Shown one piece after another: positions 42,399 to 50,328 of a DNA stretch of 64,000 nt. The notes under the pieces are model-generated. The model searched no databases. It had not been told where the DNA came from and saw nothing but the letters and a program-made list of their open reading frames with translations. Source of the DNA: Tabrizicola fusiformis (GTDB lineage: Bacteria > Pseudomonadota > Alphaproteobacteria > Rhodobacterales > Rhodobacteraceae); the NCBI RefSeq assembly GCF_013328815.1, contig NZ_JABUHN010000005.1, positions 62,001 to 126,000 on the forward strand, written 5' to 3'. The first letter of the stretch is position 1. Every line of letters starts with the position of its first letter. A program made the translations under genes and the position numbers.

Positions 42399-42950
42399 GT
42401 GACCACCGCGCTTCTGATCATCGACATGCAGATGGGCATGGCCGAGCGGACTGCCGCAGGCCGCCCCCGTGCCAATCCACACGCCGAAGCGCATGTGGCG
42501 GCGCTGGTCGCGCTGTTCCGCGCGCGGGGGCTGCCGGTGGTGCATGTGCATCACGACGATGCCGACCCCGCCTCGCCCTTTCGTCGGGGGCAACCTTCTG
42601 GTGCGCCGATGCCCTGCGCCGAACCGGCGGCGGGCGAGGTGGTGTTCTGGAAATCCGGCTCATCGGCCTTTGCGGGCACCGGGCTGGACGCCCATCTGCG
42701 ACGGCAGGGGATAGATCGGCTGGTGCTGGTGGGGGCGGTGGCGGCGTTCTGCGTCACCTCCACCTGCCGCGCGGCCAGCGATCTGGGCTTTCAGGTGGTC
42801 CTGCCGGGCGATGCGCTGATCGGTTTCGACATTCCTGCCCATGATGGCGGGCGGATTGATGCCGAAACCGTGCTGCGCGTCACCCTTTCGTTGCTGGGCG
42901 CGGATTTCGCCCGGCTGGTGACGGCGGATCAGGTGGCCGGGCTGGTCTGA
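42399..42950 (+). CDS. Isochorismatase-family cysteine hydrolase
   Basis: A 183-residue hydrolase. The catalytic triad is Asp9 (LLIIDMQ), Lys about 84 (FWKSGSSAF) and Cys about 118 (AAFCVTSTCRAASDLGF). Such enzymes include nicotinamidases, peroxyureidoacrylate hydrolase and unknown amidases. It uses GTG 42399, with GGGGGGCTGAGGG just upstream. The 3' end overlaps the convergent MFS gene by 22 bases. The specific substrate is not predictable. Confidence 0.88.
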   Translation: MTTALLIIDMQMGMAERTAAGRPRANPHAEAHVAALVALFRARGLPVVHVHHDDADPASPFRRGQPSGAPMPCAEPAAGEVVFWKSGSSAFAGTGLDAHLRRQGIDRLVLVGAVAAFCVTSTCRAASDLGFQVVLPGDALIGFDIPAHDGGRIDAETVLRVTLSLLGADFARLVTADQVAGLV

Positions 42951-44128
42951 GCCGGGGCGTGCAGCCGGTCGGCCGCCGCCACCCGCCCGGCCAGTGCAGC
43001 GACCACCAGCAGAAGAATGGCAACCGCGCCATAGGTCAGCCGGAACCCGGCATGTTCGGCGACCCAGCCGATCGAGGCGGGGGCAATCAGGATACCCGCA
43101 TAGCCGACCATGGTGACGGTGGAAATCGCCTGCCCGGGCGGCAGGCCGACATGGTTGCCCGCCGCCGAAAACAGGATCGGCACCATATTGGCCACGCCGA
43201 AGCCGGCCAGTGCAAAGCTGGCGATGGCCAGCACATCCACCGGCGCCAGCGCACCGCCCAGCAGCCCCGCCGCGCCGATCAGCCCCGAAAACCGCAGCGT
43301 CTGCACCGCGCCGAAACGGCTGCGCAGCCCATCCCCGGCAAAGCGCATCACCGCCATGGTTCCGGCAAAGAAGGCGAATCCCAGACCCGAGCGGAACAGG
43401 TCTGCCCCCAGCTCCTTGGCCAGATACAGCGCCGCCCAGTCCAGGACCGCCCCTTCGGGCACCATGGAAAACAGCGCCATCGCCCCCAAGAGCCACAGCC
43501 CGGCATCGCGCGGAATCAGATGGCCGCGCCGTTGCGGGGCAGCCGCGTTGCGCCGGGCAGGCGGATCGGGCAGCAGGAAGGGCATGGCGCCAAAGACCAG
43601 CGCCGCCGCCCCGGCCGAAGCCAGCAGCGCCTGCCCCTCGGCCCCCAGATGTGCAATCACCCAAGCCCCGGCCGAACCGCCGACAAAGCCGCCAAGGCTC
43701 CAGAACCCGTGCGACGATGACATGATGGCACGGCCCAGCCGCCGCTCGATCGCCACGGCCTGCGCGTTCATCGCCACATCCATGCAGCCCGCCATGGCAC
43801 CGAACAGCGCCATGGTCAGGGCCGTCAGCGGTAGGGAGTGGGAAAACACCACCGCAGGCAAAATCGGGATCACCGACAGCGCAAAACCCCGCAGCACGCT
43901 GCGCGAGCCATAGCGCGCAATCAGCCGCCCCGAGAACAGCATCGCCCCGACCGCGCCAAAGCCAAGGCCCAGAATCAGCAGCCCCAGCATGGTTTCGGTG
44001 ATGCCCAGCCTTGGCAGGATCAGCGGGATCTGCGGCGCCCATGCCCCCATGGTCAAGCCGTTCGCGGCAAACATCGCCGCCACCGCCCAACGCGCGCGCC
44101 GCGCCGCGGTCTCCCGATTGCCCGTCAT
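42929..44128 (-). CDS. MFS transporter
   Basis: A 399-residue permease with about 12 helices. The first helix region is WAVAAMFAANGLTMGAWAPQIPLIL. The cytoplasmic loop motif reads FSGRLIARYGSRSVLRG at about 65-81, and the domain-two equivalent is AGDGLRSRFGAVQTLR. The protein resembles FucP/YbjJ-like transporters, with SSHGFWSLGGFVGG (about 139-152) typical. Substrate is unknown. The gene is tail-to-tail with the isochorismatase gene. Confidence 0.9.
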   Translation of the reverse strand: MTGNRETAARRARWAVAAMFAANGLTMGAWAPQIPLILPRLGITETMLGLLILGLGFGAVGAMLFSGRLIARYGSRSVLRGFALSVIPILPAVVFSHSLPLTALTMALFGAMAGCMDVAMNAQAVAIERRLGRAIMSSSHGFWSLGGFVGGSAGAWVIAHLGAEGQALLASAGAAALVFGAMPFLLPDPPARRNAAAPQRRGHLIPRDAGLWLLGAMALFSMVPEGAVLDWAALYLAKELGADLFRSGLGFAFFAGTMAVMRFAGDGLRSRFGAVQTLRFSGLIGAAGLLGGALAPVDVLAIASFALAGFGVANMVPILFSAAGNHVGLPPGQAISTVTMVGYAGILIAPASIGWVAEHAGFRLTYGAVAILLLVVAALAGRVAAADRLHAPAQTSPAT

Positions 44129-44240
44129 TGTCCTGCTCCGCCTCTAAGGCCCGTCGCCGCCGGTTCCTGTTAGCGCGAACGTTTATGCCCGGGTGCCGGG
44201 GAAGGGCAAGCCGGGCAGGCTGCACCTTTTGTTGCGATTG

Positions 44241-45224
44241 TTACAGCCGCGGGGTCTTGGCAAACCGCCATTCGGTGATCTGGCGCAGCGGGGCGCCGGG
44301 GGCTAGCCGGATCGGCGGGAAACCCGGCTTGTTCGGTGCGTCGGGCCAGCCTTGGGTTTCCACCGCGATCCCCTCGTAATATCCGCCGCCGGGGCGTTGC
44401 GCGCCGCGCCCGTCATAGACCTGCACGCCCGGCTCGGTCGTGGCGACCTCCATTTCCAGACCGCTTGCGCCGCGCAGCCACAGCACCGGGCGCAAGGCCA
44501 CCTGGCCGGCACCAAGGCAGAAGCAATTGTCCAGCGGCGGTTCGCCCGGCGCAATCGCCCTTCCGGCGCGAAAGTCGAACGGGGTGCCCGCGACGGGCAT
44601 GATCTCGCCCGTGGGGACGAAATCCTCATCCGTGGGCAGCATGGCCTCGGCGGCGATGCGCAGGTGCTGGCCGGTCCAGTCGGCGCCGCCATCCATCGTC
44701 CAGTAACTGTGGTTGGTGGCGTTGAAGAGGGTGGGCGCGTCAGTCTCGGCCGCAAGCTCAAGCCGCAGGGTGGCGGGCGCGGTGACCGAAAACCGCGCGA
44801 TCAGGCGGCGGTTGCCCGGAAAGCCGCCCAGACCGTCGGGCATATCCAGCGCAAGGGCGGCATGATCTGCGCCCGCCTCGACAATCTCCCAGAGCTGGGC
44901 ATGGGCGCCGGTGCTGCCGGAATGCAGGTTGTGCCGCCCGTTGAAATTCGTCTCAAAGTGCAGGATGTGGCCATCCAGCAGTGCCTGTGCATTGGTGAGG
45001 CGGTTCACCACCGGGGCGATTATGGCCCCATGATAGCGCAAGTCGCCCTCGTAATCGGCAAGCTGGTCAGACCCGAGGGTCAGGTCATGTGCCACCCCCG
45101 CCAGCCGCACCGATTGCAGCACGCCGCCCCAAGTCAGCAGGCTGACCGTCAGGTCGCCTGCCGCAAGGGTGATCTTGTCCACCTGCCGGCCATCTGCCGT
45201 TTTGCCGAATGCGCTGATCGTCAT
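44241..45224 (-). CDS. galM: Aldose 1-epimerase
   Basis: A 327-residue mutarotase. The acid His is in FNATNHSYWTMDG (about 170-182), the base Glu in GIAVETQGWPDAPNKPGFPP (about 286-305), and the substrate Arg/Asn in PVVNRLTNAQ (about 77-86). It interconverts anomers of galactose or glucose. ATG 45224 gives the typical start TISAFGKTADGRQVDKITLAAG; the longer in-frame start overlaps the znuA end. No sugar genes are nearby. Confidence 0.9.
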   Translation of the reverse strand: MTISAFGKTADGRQVDKITLAAGDLTVSLLTWGGVLQSVRLAGVAHDLTLGSDQLADYEGDLRYHGAIIAPVVNRLTNAQALLDGHILHFETNFNGRHNLHSGSTGAHAQLWEIVEAGADHAALALDMPDGLGGFPGNRRLIARFSVTAPATLRLELAAETDAPTLFNATNHSYWTMDGGADWTGQHLRIAAEAMLPTDEDFVPTGEIMPVAGTPFDFRAGRAIAPGEPPLDNCFCLGAGQVALRPVLWLRGASGLEMEVATTEPGVQVYDGRGAQRPGGGYYEGIAVETQGWPDAPNKPGFPPIRLAPGAPLRQITEWRFAKTPRL

Positions 45225-45274
45225 TGCCTTGCCTCCCCGTTCGGGCGCCACAGTCGGCACCCGGGAGCGCGGCG

Positions 45275-46186
45275 TCAACCCTTCAGGCAGGTGGCCAGCG
45301 TGTCGGCGATGCTGCGCAGCAGGGTTTCATAGGCGGCTGGCCCCGGTTCCAGCGTGGACCCCACCGGGTCGAGCGCGCCGCCGATCCGCACGGTGCTGCC
45401 TTCGGCAAGCTGGGTCAGAAGGGCCGGGTCATGCTGCACTTCGGGAAACAGGCAGACGATACTGCCCGCCGCAATTCCGGCCTGCAATTCGGCAATATGC
45501 GCGGCGCCGGGCGCCGAAGCATCGCCCAATGCCAGATGGCCTGCCGCTTGCAGCCCGTAATGCGCGGTGAAATAGCCATAGGCATCATGGAAGGCGACAA
45601 AGGGCTTGTCCGCGACCGGCGCCAGTTGCGTCTTGAGATCGGCGTCAAGCGTGGCGATCCGGGCACGCGCCGCTTCGGCATTGGCGGCATAGGTGGCGGC
45701 ATTCTCCGGGTCGAGCCGCGTCAGTTCGGCGGCGATCAGCCCGGTCCAGATCAGCGCGTTCTGCGGGTCCAGCCAGGCATGGGGATCGGTGCCGGCATGG
45801 TCGTGGCCGGCCTCGTCATGTTCCTCCTGCGTATGTTCCTCCCCGTCTTGCGGGGCATAGCTGTGCCGCAGGGTGGGTGCGGCATCCAGCAGCGGCAGTT
45901 GCGCGGCGGGGCTGCCTAGCAGGGCGCGCTCCAGCCACGGCGTCAGCTCAGGCCCGATCCAGACGGCAAGGTCGGCCTCGGCAATGCTCTGCATCTGGCT
46001 GGGCTTCAGGGCAAAGTCATGCTCATCGGCGCCCTTTTCCAGCAAAAGCTGCGGCTGGCCCAGATCGCCCATCACCTGCGCCACCAGGGCGTGGACCGGC
46101 GGAATGTCGGTGACAACCCGCGGCACCTCGGCAAGGGCGGGGCTGGTCAGCAGGCTGGCAAGGGCAAAGGATATGGTATAACGCAT
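45275..46186 (-). CDS. znuA: Zinc ABC transporter substrate-binding protein
   Basis: A 303-residue periplasmic zinc-binding protein. Residues 1-19 are a signal peptide (MRYTISFALASLLTSPALA). Zinc ligands are H in ADEHDFALKPSQ, H in DPHAWLDPQ, H in FHDAYGYFTAHYGL and D/E near the C-terminus; the charged His/Glu/Asp loop EEHTQEEHDEAGHDHAG (about 119-135) is the flexible metal-capture loop of ZnuA. It is divergent from zur with a shared operator, and should be derepressed in zinc shortage. Confidence 0.95.
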   Translation of the reverse strand: MRYTISFALASLLTSPALAEVPRVVTDIPPVHALVAQVMGDLGQPQLLLEKGADEHDFALKPSQMQSIAEADLAVWIGPELTPWLERALLGSPAAQLPLLDAAPTLRHSYAPQDGEEHTQEEHDEAGHDHAGTDPHAWLDPQNALIWTGLIAAELTRLDPENAATYAANAEAARARIATLDADLKTQLAPVADKPFVAFHDAYGYFTAHYGLQAAGHLALGDASAPGAAHIAELQAGIAAGSIVCLFPEVQHDPALLTQLAEGSTVRIGGALDPVGSTLEPGPAAYETLLRSIADTLATCLKG

Positions 46187-46221
46187 GATCTTCTCTTTCG
46201 CGGCTCTGCGGAAGGAGATAC

Positions 46222-46240
46222 ACTGTAATAGTATAACATT
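46222..46240. promoter_or_regulatory. Zur-type operator
   Basis: TGTAATA-G-TATAACA (46224-46238) is a near-perfect palindrome, one mismatch per arm pair, in the znuA/zur divergent gap; A222 and T240 extend the dyad. It resembles alphaproteobacterial Zur boxes (GTTATA-TATAAC cores). One site can control both directions. Confidence 0.7.
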
Positions 46241-46252
46241 GCAAGGTGTCGC

Positions 46253-46771
46253 ATGGCCCATCTGCACGAAACCGCCTGCCCGGGCTGTGAAAGCCCCGAT
46301 CTGGCCTTTGCCCGGCATGATCATGCCCATTGCGCCAGCGACGCGCTGACCCGGGCCGAGGCGCTGGCGGCTGCGCGCGGGGTGCGGCTGACGCCGGTGC
46401 GGCGCCGGGTGCTGGAGATATTGCTTGAGGAACACCGGGCGCTGGGCGCCTATGATGTGCTGAACCGGCTGGCCGCCGAAGGTTTCGGCAATCAGCCGCC
46501 CGTGGCCTATCGGGCGCTGGATTTCCTTGAAGAACAAGGCTTTGCCCACCGCGTTCGCCGCCTGAACGCCTTTGCCGCCTGTATGCATCCGGGCGAGGCG
46601 CATTCCCCCGCCTTCCTGATCTGCCGCGCCTGCGACAAGCTGTCCGAGGCGCCCGCCGCCCCGATCCGGGCGGCACTTGAGGCCGCCGGGGCCGAGATCG
46701 GCTTTACCGTCGAAGGATCGTCTGTCGAGGCGCTGGGTCTCTGCCCCGATTGCCGCGGGGCGGGAAAATGA
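46253..46771 (+). CDS. zur: Zinc uptake regulator (Fur family)
   Basis: A 172-residue Fur-family repressor. The winged helix is at about 40-100 (ALAAARGVRLTPVRRRVLEILLEEHRALGAYDVLNRLAAEGFGNQPPVAYRALDFLEEQGFAHRV). Zinc sites are visible as HAHC (about 24-27), CMHPGEAHSP (about 111-120), CRACD (about 124-128) and CPDC (about 163-166). It represses zinc uptake when zinc is adequate. The stop overlaps znuC as ATGA. Confidence 0.93.
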   Translation: MAHLHETACPGCESPDLAFARHDHAHCASDALTRAEALAAARGVRLTPVRRRVLEILLEEHRALGAYDVLNRLAAEGFGNQPPVAYRALDFLEEQGFAHRVRRLNAFAACMHPGEAHSPAFLICRACDKLSEAPAAPIRAALEAAGAEIGFTVEGSSVEALGLCPDCRGAGK

Positions 46772-47529
46772 GCCTGCTGGCCGCCGAAAATCTGGTGGTC
46801 CGCTTCGGCGCGACCGAGGCGCTGTCGGGTGTCTCGCTGGCGATCGAGCCGGGCGAGATCGTCACCATTCTGGGGCCGAACGGTTCGGGCAAGTCCACGC
46901 TGTTGCGCGCGCTTCTGGGCATCTTGCGGCCGGCATCCGGGCAGGTCATCCGGGCGGCGGGGCTGCGCATCGGCTATGTGCCGCAAAAGCTGGCGGTGGA
47001 CCGGGCGATGCCGATGACCGTGCGCCGCTTTCTGTCGCTGCCGGTGCGGGTGGGGGACGGCGCCGCGCGGGCCGCGCTGAAGCGCGTGGGGCTGGAGGGG
47101 CTGGAGGGGCGGCAGATGTCGGCCCTGTCGGGCGGGCAGTTTCAGCGGCTGCTGCTGGCGCGGGCGCTGCTGGTTGAGCCGCAGATCCTGATTCTGGACG
47201 AGCCGACGCAGGGCCTTGACCAGCCGGGCGAGGCCGCCTTCTACCGGCTGATCGAAGAGGTCCGGCGCGAGACGGGGGCGGCTGTGCTGATGGTCAGCCA
47301 CGATCTGCATGTGGTGATGGCGGCATCCGACCGGGTGATCTGCCTGAACCACCATATCTGCTGTGAAGGCACGCCGCGCGTGGTGTCCACCGCGCCGGAA
47401 TACCGCGCGCTGTTCGGTCTGGGCACCCAAGGCGCGCTGGCGCTGTATCAGCATGTCCATGATCACGACCACCACGATCATTCCCACGATCACCACGACC
47501 ATGACCATGACGGGCACCACCATGCTTGA
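46768..47529 (+). CDS. znuC: Zinc ABC transporter ATPase with His-rich tail
   Basis: A 253-residue ATPase. Walker A GPNGSGKST is at about 37-45, signature LSGGQFQR, Walker B ILILDEPTQGLD and H-loop VSHDLHVV follow. The final 30 residues are a His/Asp-rich tail (HVHDHDHHDHSHDHHDHDHDGHHHA), with about 14 histidines, likely a cytosolic zinc-binding or sensing tail. It powers zinc import. Coupled at both ends: ATGA with zur and eight bases with znuB. Confidence 0.94.
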   Translation: MSLLAAENLVVRFGATEALSGVSLAIEPGEIVTILGPNGSGKSTLLRALLGILRPASGQVIRAAGLRIGYVPQKLAVDRAMPMTVRRFLSLPVRVGDGAARAALKRVGLEGLEGRQMSALSGGQFQRLLLARALLVEPQILILDEPTQGLDQPGEAAFYRLIEEVRRETGAAVLMVSHDLHVVMAASDRVICLNHHICCEGTPRVVSTAPEYRALFGLGTQGALALYQHVHDHDHHDHSHDHHDHDHDGHHHA

Positions 47530-48313
47530 CGATTTCCTGACGCGGGCGGCGCTGGCCGGGGTGGGGCTGTCGCTGGCGACCGGGCCTTTGGGGTCTTTCG
47601 TGGTCTGGCGCCGGATGGCCTATTTCGGCGACGCCACCGCCCATGCCGCCATTCTGGGCGTGGCGCTGGCGCTGGCGAGCAACATGCCAGTGGGGGCGGG
47701 GGTGCTGGTGGTGGCGCTGGCCATGGCGCTGACGGTTTCGACGCTGGCGACGCGCGGCTGGGCGATGGATACCACTTTGGGCGTGATGGCGCATGGCGCG
47801 CTGGCCTTTGGCCTTGTGGCGATTTCCTTCGTGCCGGGGGTGCGCAGCGATCTGCAAAGCTGGCTCTTCGGCGACATCCTTGCGGTGACGCGGGGCGATC
47901 TGGCCTTCATCTGGGGGGGCGCGGCACTGGTTCTGGCGCTGCTTGCGTGGCGCTGGCAGGCGCTGGTGACGGCGACGGTGAACGAGGAACTGGCCTGGGC
48001 CAGCGGCCTGAACCCGGATCGGGAGCGGCTGGTTCTGACGCTGGCCTTGGCGGTGGTGGTGGCGGTCGCGCTCAAGGTGGTGGGGGCGCTGCTGATTGCG
48101 GCCATGCTGATCATTCCGGCGGCGGCGGCGCGGGCCCTGTCGCGCACGCCCGAGGCGATGGCAGCGGCGGCGGCGGCCATCGGTGCGGTGGCGGCGCTGG
48201 GGGGGCTGGCGCTGTCGCTGTGGCAGGATACGCCAGCGGGGCCGTCGATCGTGACCGCCGCCGCGGTTCTGTTCGCGGCGGCGGCCCTGTTCGGGCGGGC
48301 GCGGCGGGGCTGA
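47522..48313 (+). CDS. znuB: Zinc ABC transporter permease
   Basis: A 263-residue ABC-3 family permease with about eight helices. Typical phrases are GPLGSFVVWRRMAYFGDATAHAAILGVALAL (about 22-52), SWLFGDILAVTRGDL and KVVGALLIAAMLIIPAAAARALSRTPEAM. It forms the channel for zinc. The start overlaps znuC by eight bases. Last gene of the zur operon. Confidence 0.95.
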   Translation: MLDDFLTRAALAGVGLSLATGPLGSFVVWRRMAYFGDATAHAAILGVALALASNMPVGAGVLVVALAMALTVSTLATRGWAMDTTLGVMAHGALAFGLVAISFVPGVRSDLQSWLFGDILAVTRGDLAFIWGGAALVLALLAWRWQALVTATVNEELAWASGLNPDRERLVLTLALAVVVAVALKVVGALLIAAMLIIPAAAARALSRTPEAMAAAAAAIGAVAALGGLALSLWQDTPAGPSIVTAAAVLFAAAALFGRARRG

Positions 48314-48331
48314 ACCCGCCGCGCCCCGGCT

Positions 48332-49720
48332 TCACGACACCAGCCGTTTCAGCGGCGGGATGTTCGACAGGATCAGCACATCCAGCGCCAGCACCGCCAG
48401 AATCGTCAGCCCCAGCACGGGGAAGGCCAGCGACATAAGCCCGGCGATCAGCACCACGCCCTTGAGCTGCGGCAGATCGGCTGGCGCAGGCGGCGCTGCC
48501 AGACGCGGCGCGCCTGCCGGGCGGCGCTTCCACCACAGCACCACGCCCGAGACCGGCAGGAAGATCATCGACAGGCAGAACAGCGTGTTCAGCGCGATGT
48601 TCCAAAGCCCCATGTCGCCTTCATGAAAGGCGATGCCCCAGGCCATGAATTTCGCATAGGGCGAATAGTCGGAATATTGCACATCGGCCAGAACATTGCC
48701 GGTATACTGGTCGATATGCAGCGTGCGGTCCGCAGCCGGGTTCGGCCCGTCATTCGACATGCTGTCATGGCTGATGGTCCAGACGCCTTCGGCCCCGTCC
48801 GGCAGGTTCACCTGATAGCGGCGGTCAAAGCCCAGCCCGTCGGCAAAGGCCGCCACGCTGTCGATGGTCACCGGCCCCTGAATGGCCGTCGCCCCGGCCA
48901 GCGAACCGGATTCCGGCATCGGCACCTTTTCAAGGTTCCATGGCACCTCTTTGGAGCCATTGTGGTTCATGCTGGCATGGGTCTTGTCCGACAAGGGAAC
49001 GTTGTTCCACTTCTCGGCTGGGAAAGAGTTCCAGCCCTGAATCATCTTGTCGCCCCAGATGCCGGTCCAACTCAGCCCGGACACGAGGAAGGCCACCATC
49101 ACCAGCGACATCCAGAAACCCAGAACGCCATGCAGCGATTTCCACAAGGCGCGGCCGCGCTTGGCCAGATCGGGAACCAGCGTGGATTTCAGCGTTCCGC
49201 CACTCCGCGGCCAATGCAGGTAAACCCCCGTCACCACCAGCAAGAGCGCAAGGCTCGCCGCAATCTCGATCAGCCGGTCGCCGGTATCGCCCAGCATCAG
49301 CGTGCCGTGGATCGTGTTGGCGAAATCATACCAGCCATCCCGCCATGGGAAGCTGTGCAGCACTTCGCCGGTGTAGGGGTTCAGGGTGACCCCCGCCTTG
49401 CCGGCATCGGTGGTAATGGCGAAGACCGCAACATGGTCGGGGCCGAGCGGGGCAACATATTGCGTCGCCCAGCCCCCCGGAACCGCCTGTTCCGCTGCCG
49501 CCTGCAGCGCGCTGACGGGCAGGGGGCTGCCTTGGGGGGGGACGGTCATCTTCTCATCCCCGAGGCCCGCCAGAACGCTGATCCACAGCATGATCAGCCC
49601 GGTCACCGCCAGCATGAGAAGGAAGGGAACCACATAGAATCCGGCATAGAAATGCCAGCGCCATGCGGCGAAATACAGCTTTTGCCCACGCGCGGGGGCA
49701 TTGGTCTCGATGCTTGCCAT
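48332..49720 (-). CDS. PepSY-associated transmembrane protein
   Basis: A 462-residue membrane protein of the PepSY_TM/PiuB-like group. Helices are at about 24-50 (FYAGFYVVPFLLMLAVTGLIMLWISV), 140-165, 200-225, 370-395 and 430-455, with PepSY-like domains in the two large loops (LQAAAEQAVPGG...VTLNPYTGEVL and VDSVAAFADGLGF-type region with IDQYTGNVLADVQY). Conserved His in WRWHFYAGFY, TIHGTLM, LHGVLGFW and FHEGDMG suggest heme or iron/copper handling. It is downstream of DUF2946-type gene in one operon. Metal reductase function is inferred. Confidence 0.85.
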   Translation of the reverse strand: MASIETNAPARGQKLYFAAWRWHFYAGFYVVPFLLMLAVTGLIMLWISVLAGLGDEKMTVPPQGSPLPVSALQAAAEQAVPGGWATQYVAPLGPDHVAVFAITTDAGKAGVTLNPYTGEVLHSFPWRDGWYDFANTIHGTLMLGDTGDRLIEIAASLALLLVVTGVYLHWPRSGGTLKSTLVPDLAKRGRALWKSLHGVLGFWMSLVMVAFLVSGLSWTGIWGDKMIQGWNSFPAEKWNNVPLSDKTHASMNHNGSKEVPWNLEKVPMPESGSLAGATAIQGPVTIDSVAAFADGLGFDRRYQVNLPDGAEGVWTISHDSMSNDGPNPAADRTLHIDQYTGNVLADVQYSDYSPYAKFMAWGIAFHEGDMGLWNIALNTLFCLSMIFLPVSGVVLWWKRRPAGAPRLAAPPAPADLPQLKGVVLIAGLMSLAFPVLGLTILAVLALDVLILSNIPPLKRLVS

Positions 49721-49760
49721 CGAAAGACTCCTTGATTGATTTCGAAAAAGGGTTCGGAAA

Positions 49761-50156
49761 TCAGGTCAGGGACGGCGGACCGCGGGCATAAAGCCCGCGC
49801 GGGTCATGCGCGGGCCACCAGACCACCGAGGCGGTGGCAGGTGTCACCGCGCGGGCCAGCTGGGTGGGGGCCGAGAGGGTGAAGGGCTGCACCAGATCGG
49901 GCACAGCCTGCGCCATGGCCCAGCCGCAGGCGGCGCGTTCGGCATCGGGGGCCTTGGGCCGCATCTCGCCGGTTTCAGGGTCCAGCACCATCTGCACCGT
50001 GCCCTGGCCCGCGCAGATCACCATGACCAGCCCGCCGTCATCGTTCTGGCGCGGCATGACCCCCGGCGGCAACACTGCCAGAACCACCAGCGCCAGAAGC
50101 ACCGGCAGCCGCCACATGGCCGCGCGCAGGCGGCAAAGGGTTGGCCCTTGGGTCAT
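49761..50156 (-). CDS. Small DUF2946-like membrane protein
   Basis: A 131-residue protein with one N-terminal helix (LPVLLALVVLAVLPPGVMP) and a predicted periplasmic domain with two cysteines (VMVICAGQG and AACGWAMA). It resembles DUF2946-type proteins, which often accompany PepSY or copper-transport genes. ATG 50156 is the best start since it gives the short hydrophilic lead; longer in-frame starts overlap the promoter of the divergent gene. Function unknown. Confidence 0.65.
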   Translation of the reverse strand: MTQGPTLCRLRAAMWRLPVLLALVVLAVLPPGVMPRQNDDGGLVMVICAGQGTVQMVLDPETGEMRPKAPDAERAACGWAMAQAVPDLVQPFTLSAPTQLARAVTPATASVVWWPAHDPRGLYARGPPSLT

Positions 50157-50328
50157 GGCGCCGTTCTGCGCCCGGGCACCGCTGCCGGTCAAGTCCCCGT
50201 GATCGCCGCCGATGCCGCTTTCGGACAGCCATGTCGTTTTTCGCCGTCAGATGTCGGCCAGCCTTGCCCGTTTCCGCTGGCATCGGGCATGTATGATGGC
50301 AAATTTGCCCCTTGCGGAGTCGTCCCCC

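Noticed and set aside
42660-44225. A 521-codon frame opposite or over the MFS gene
   Set aside because: The MFS frame in 42929-44128 has helices and family motifs; the longer frame has none.
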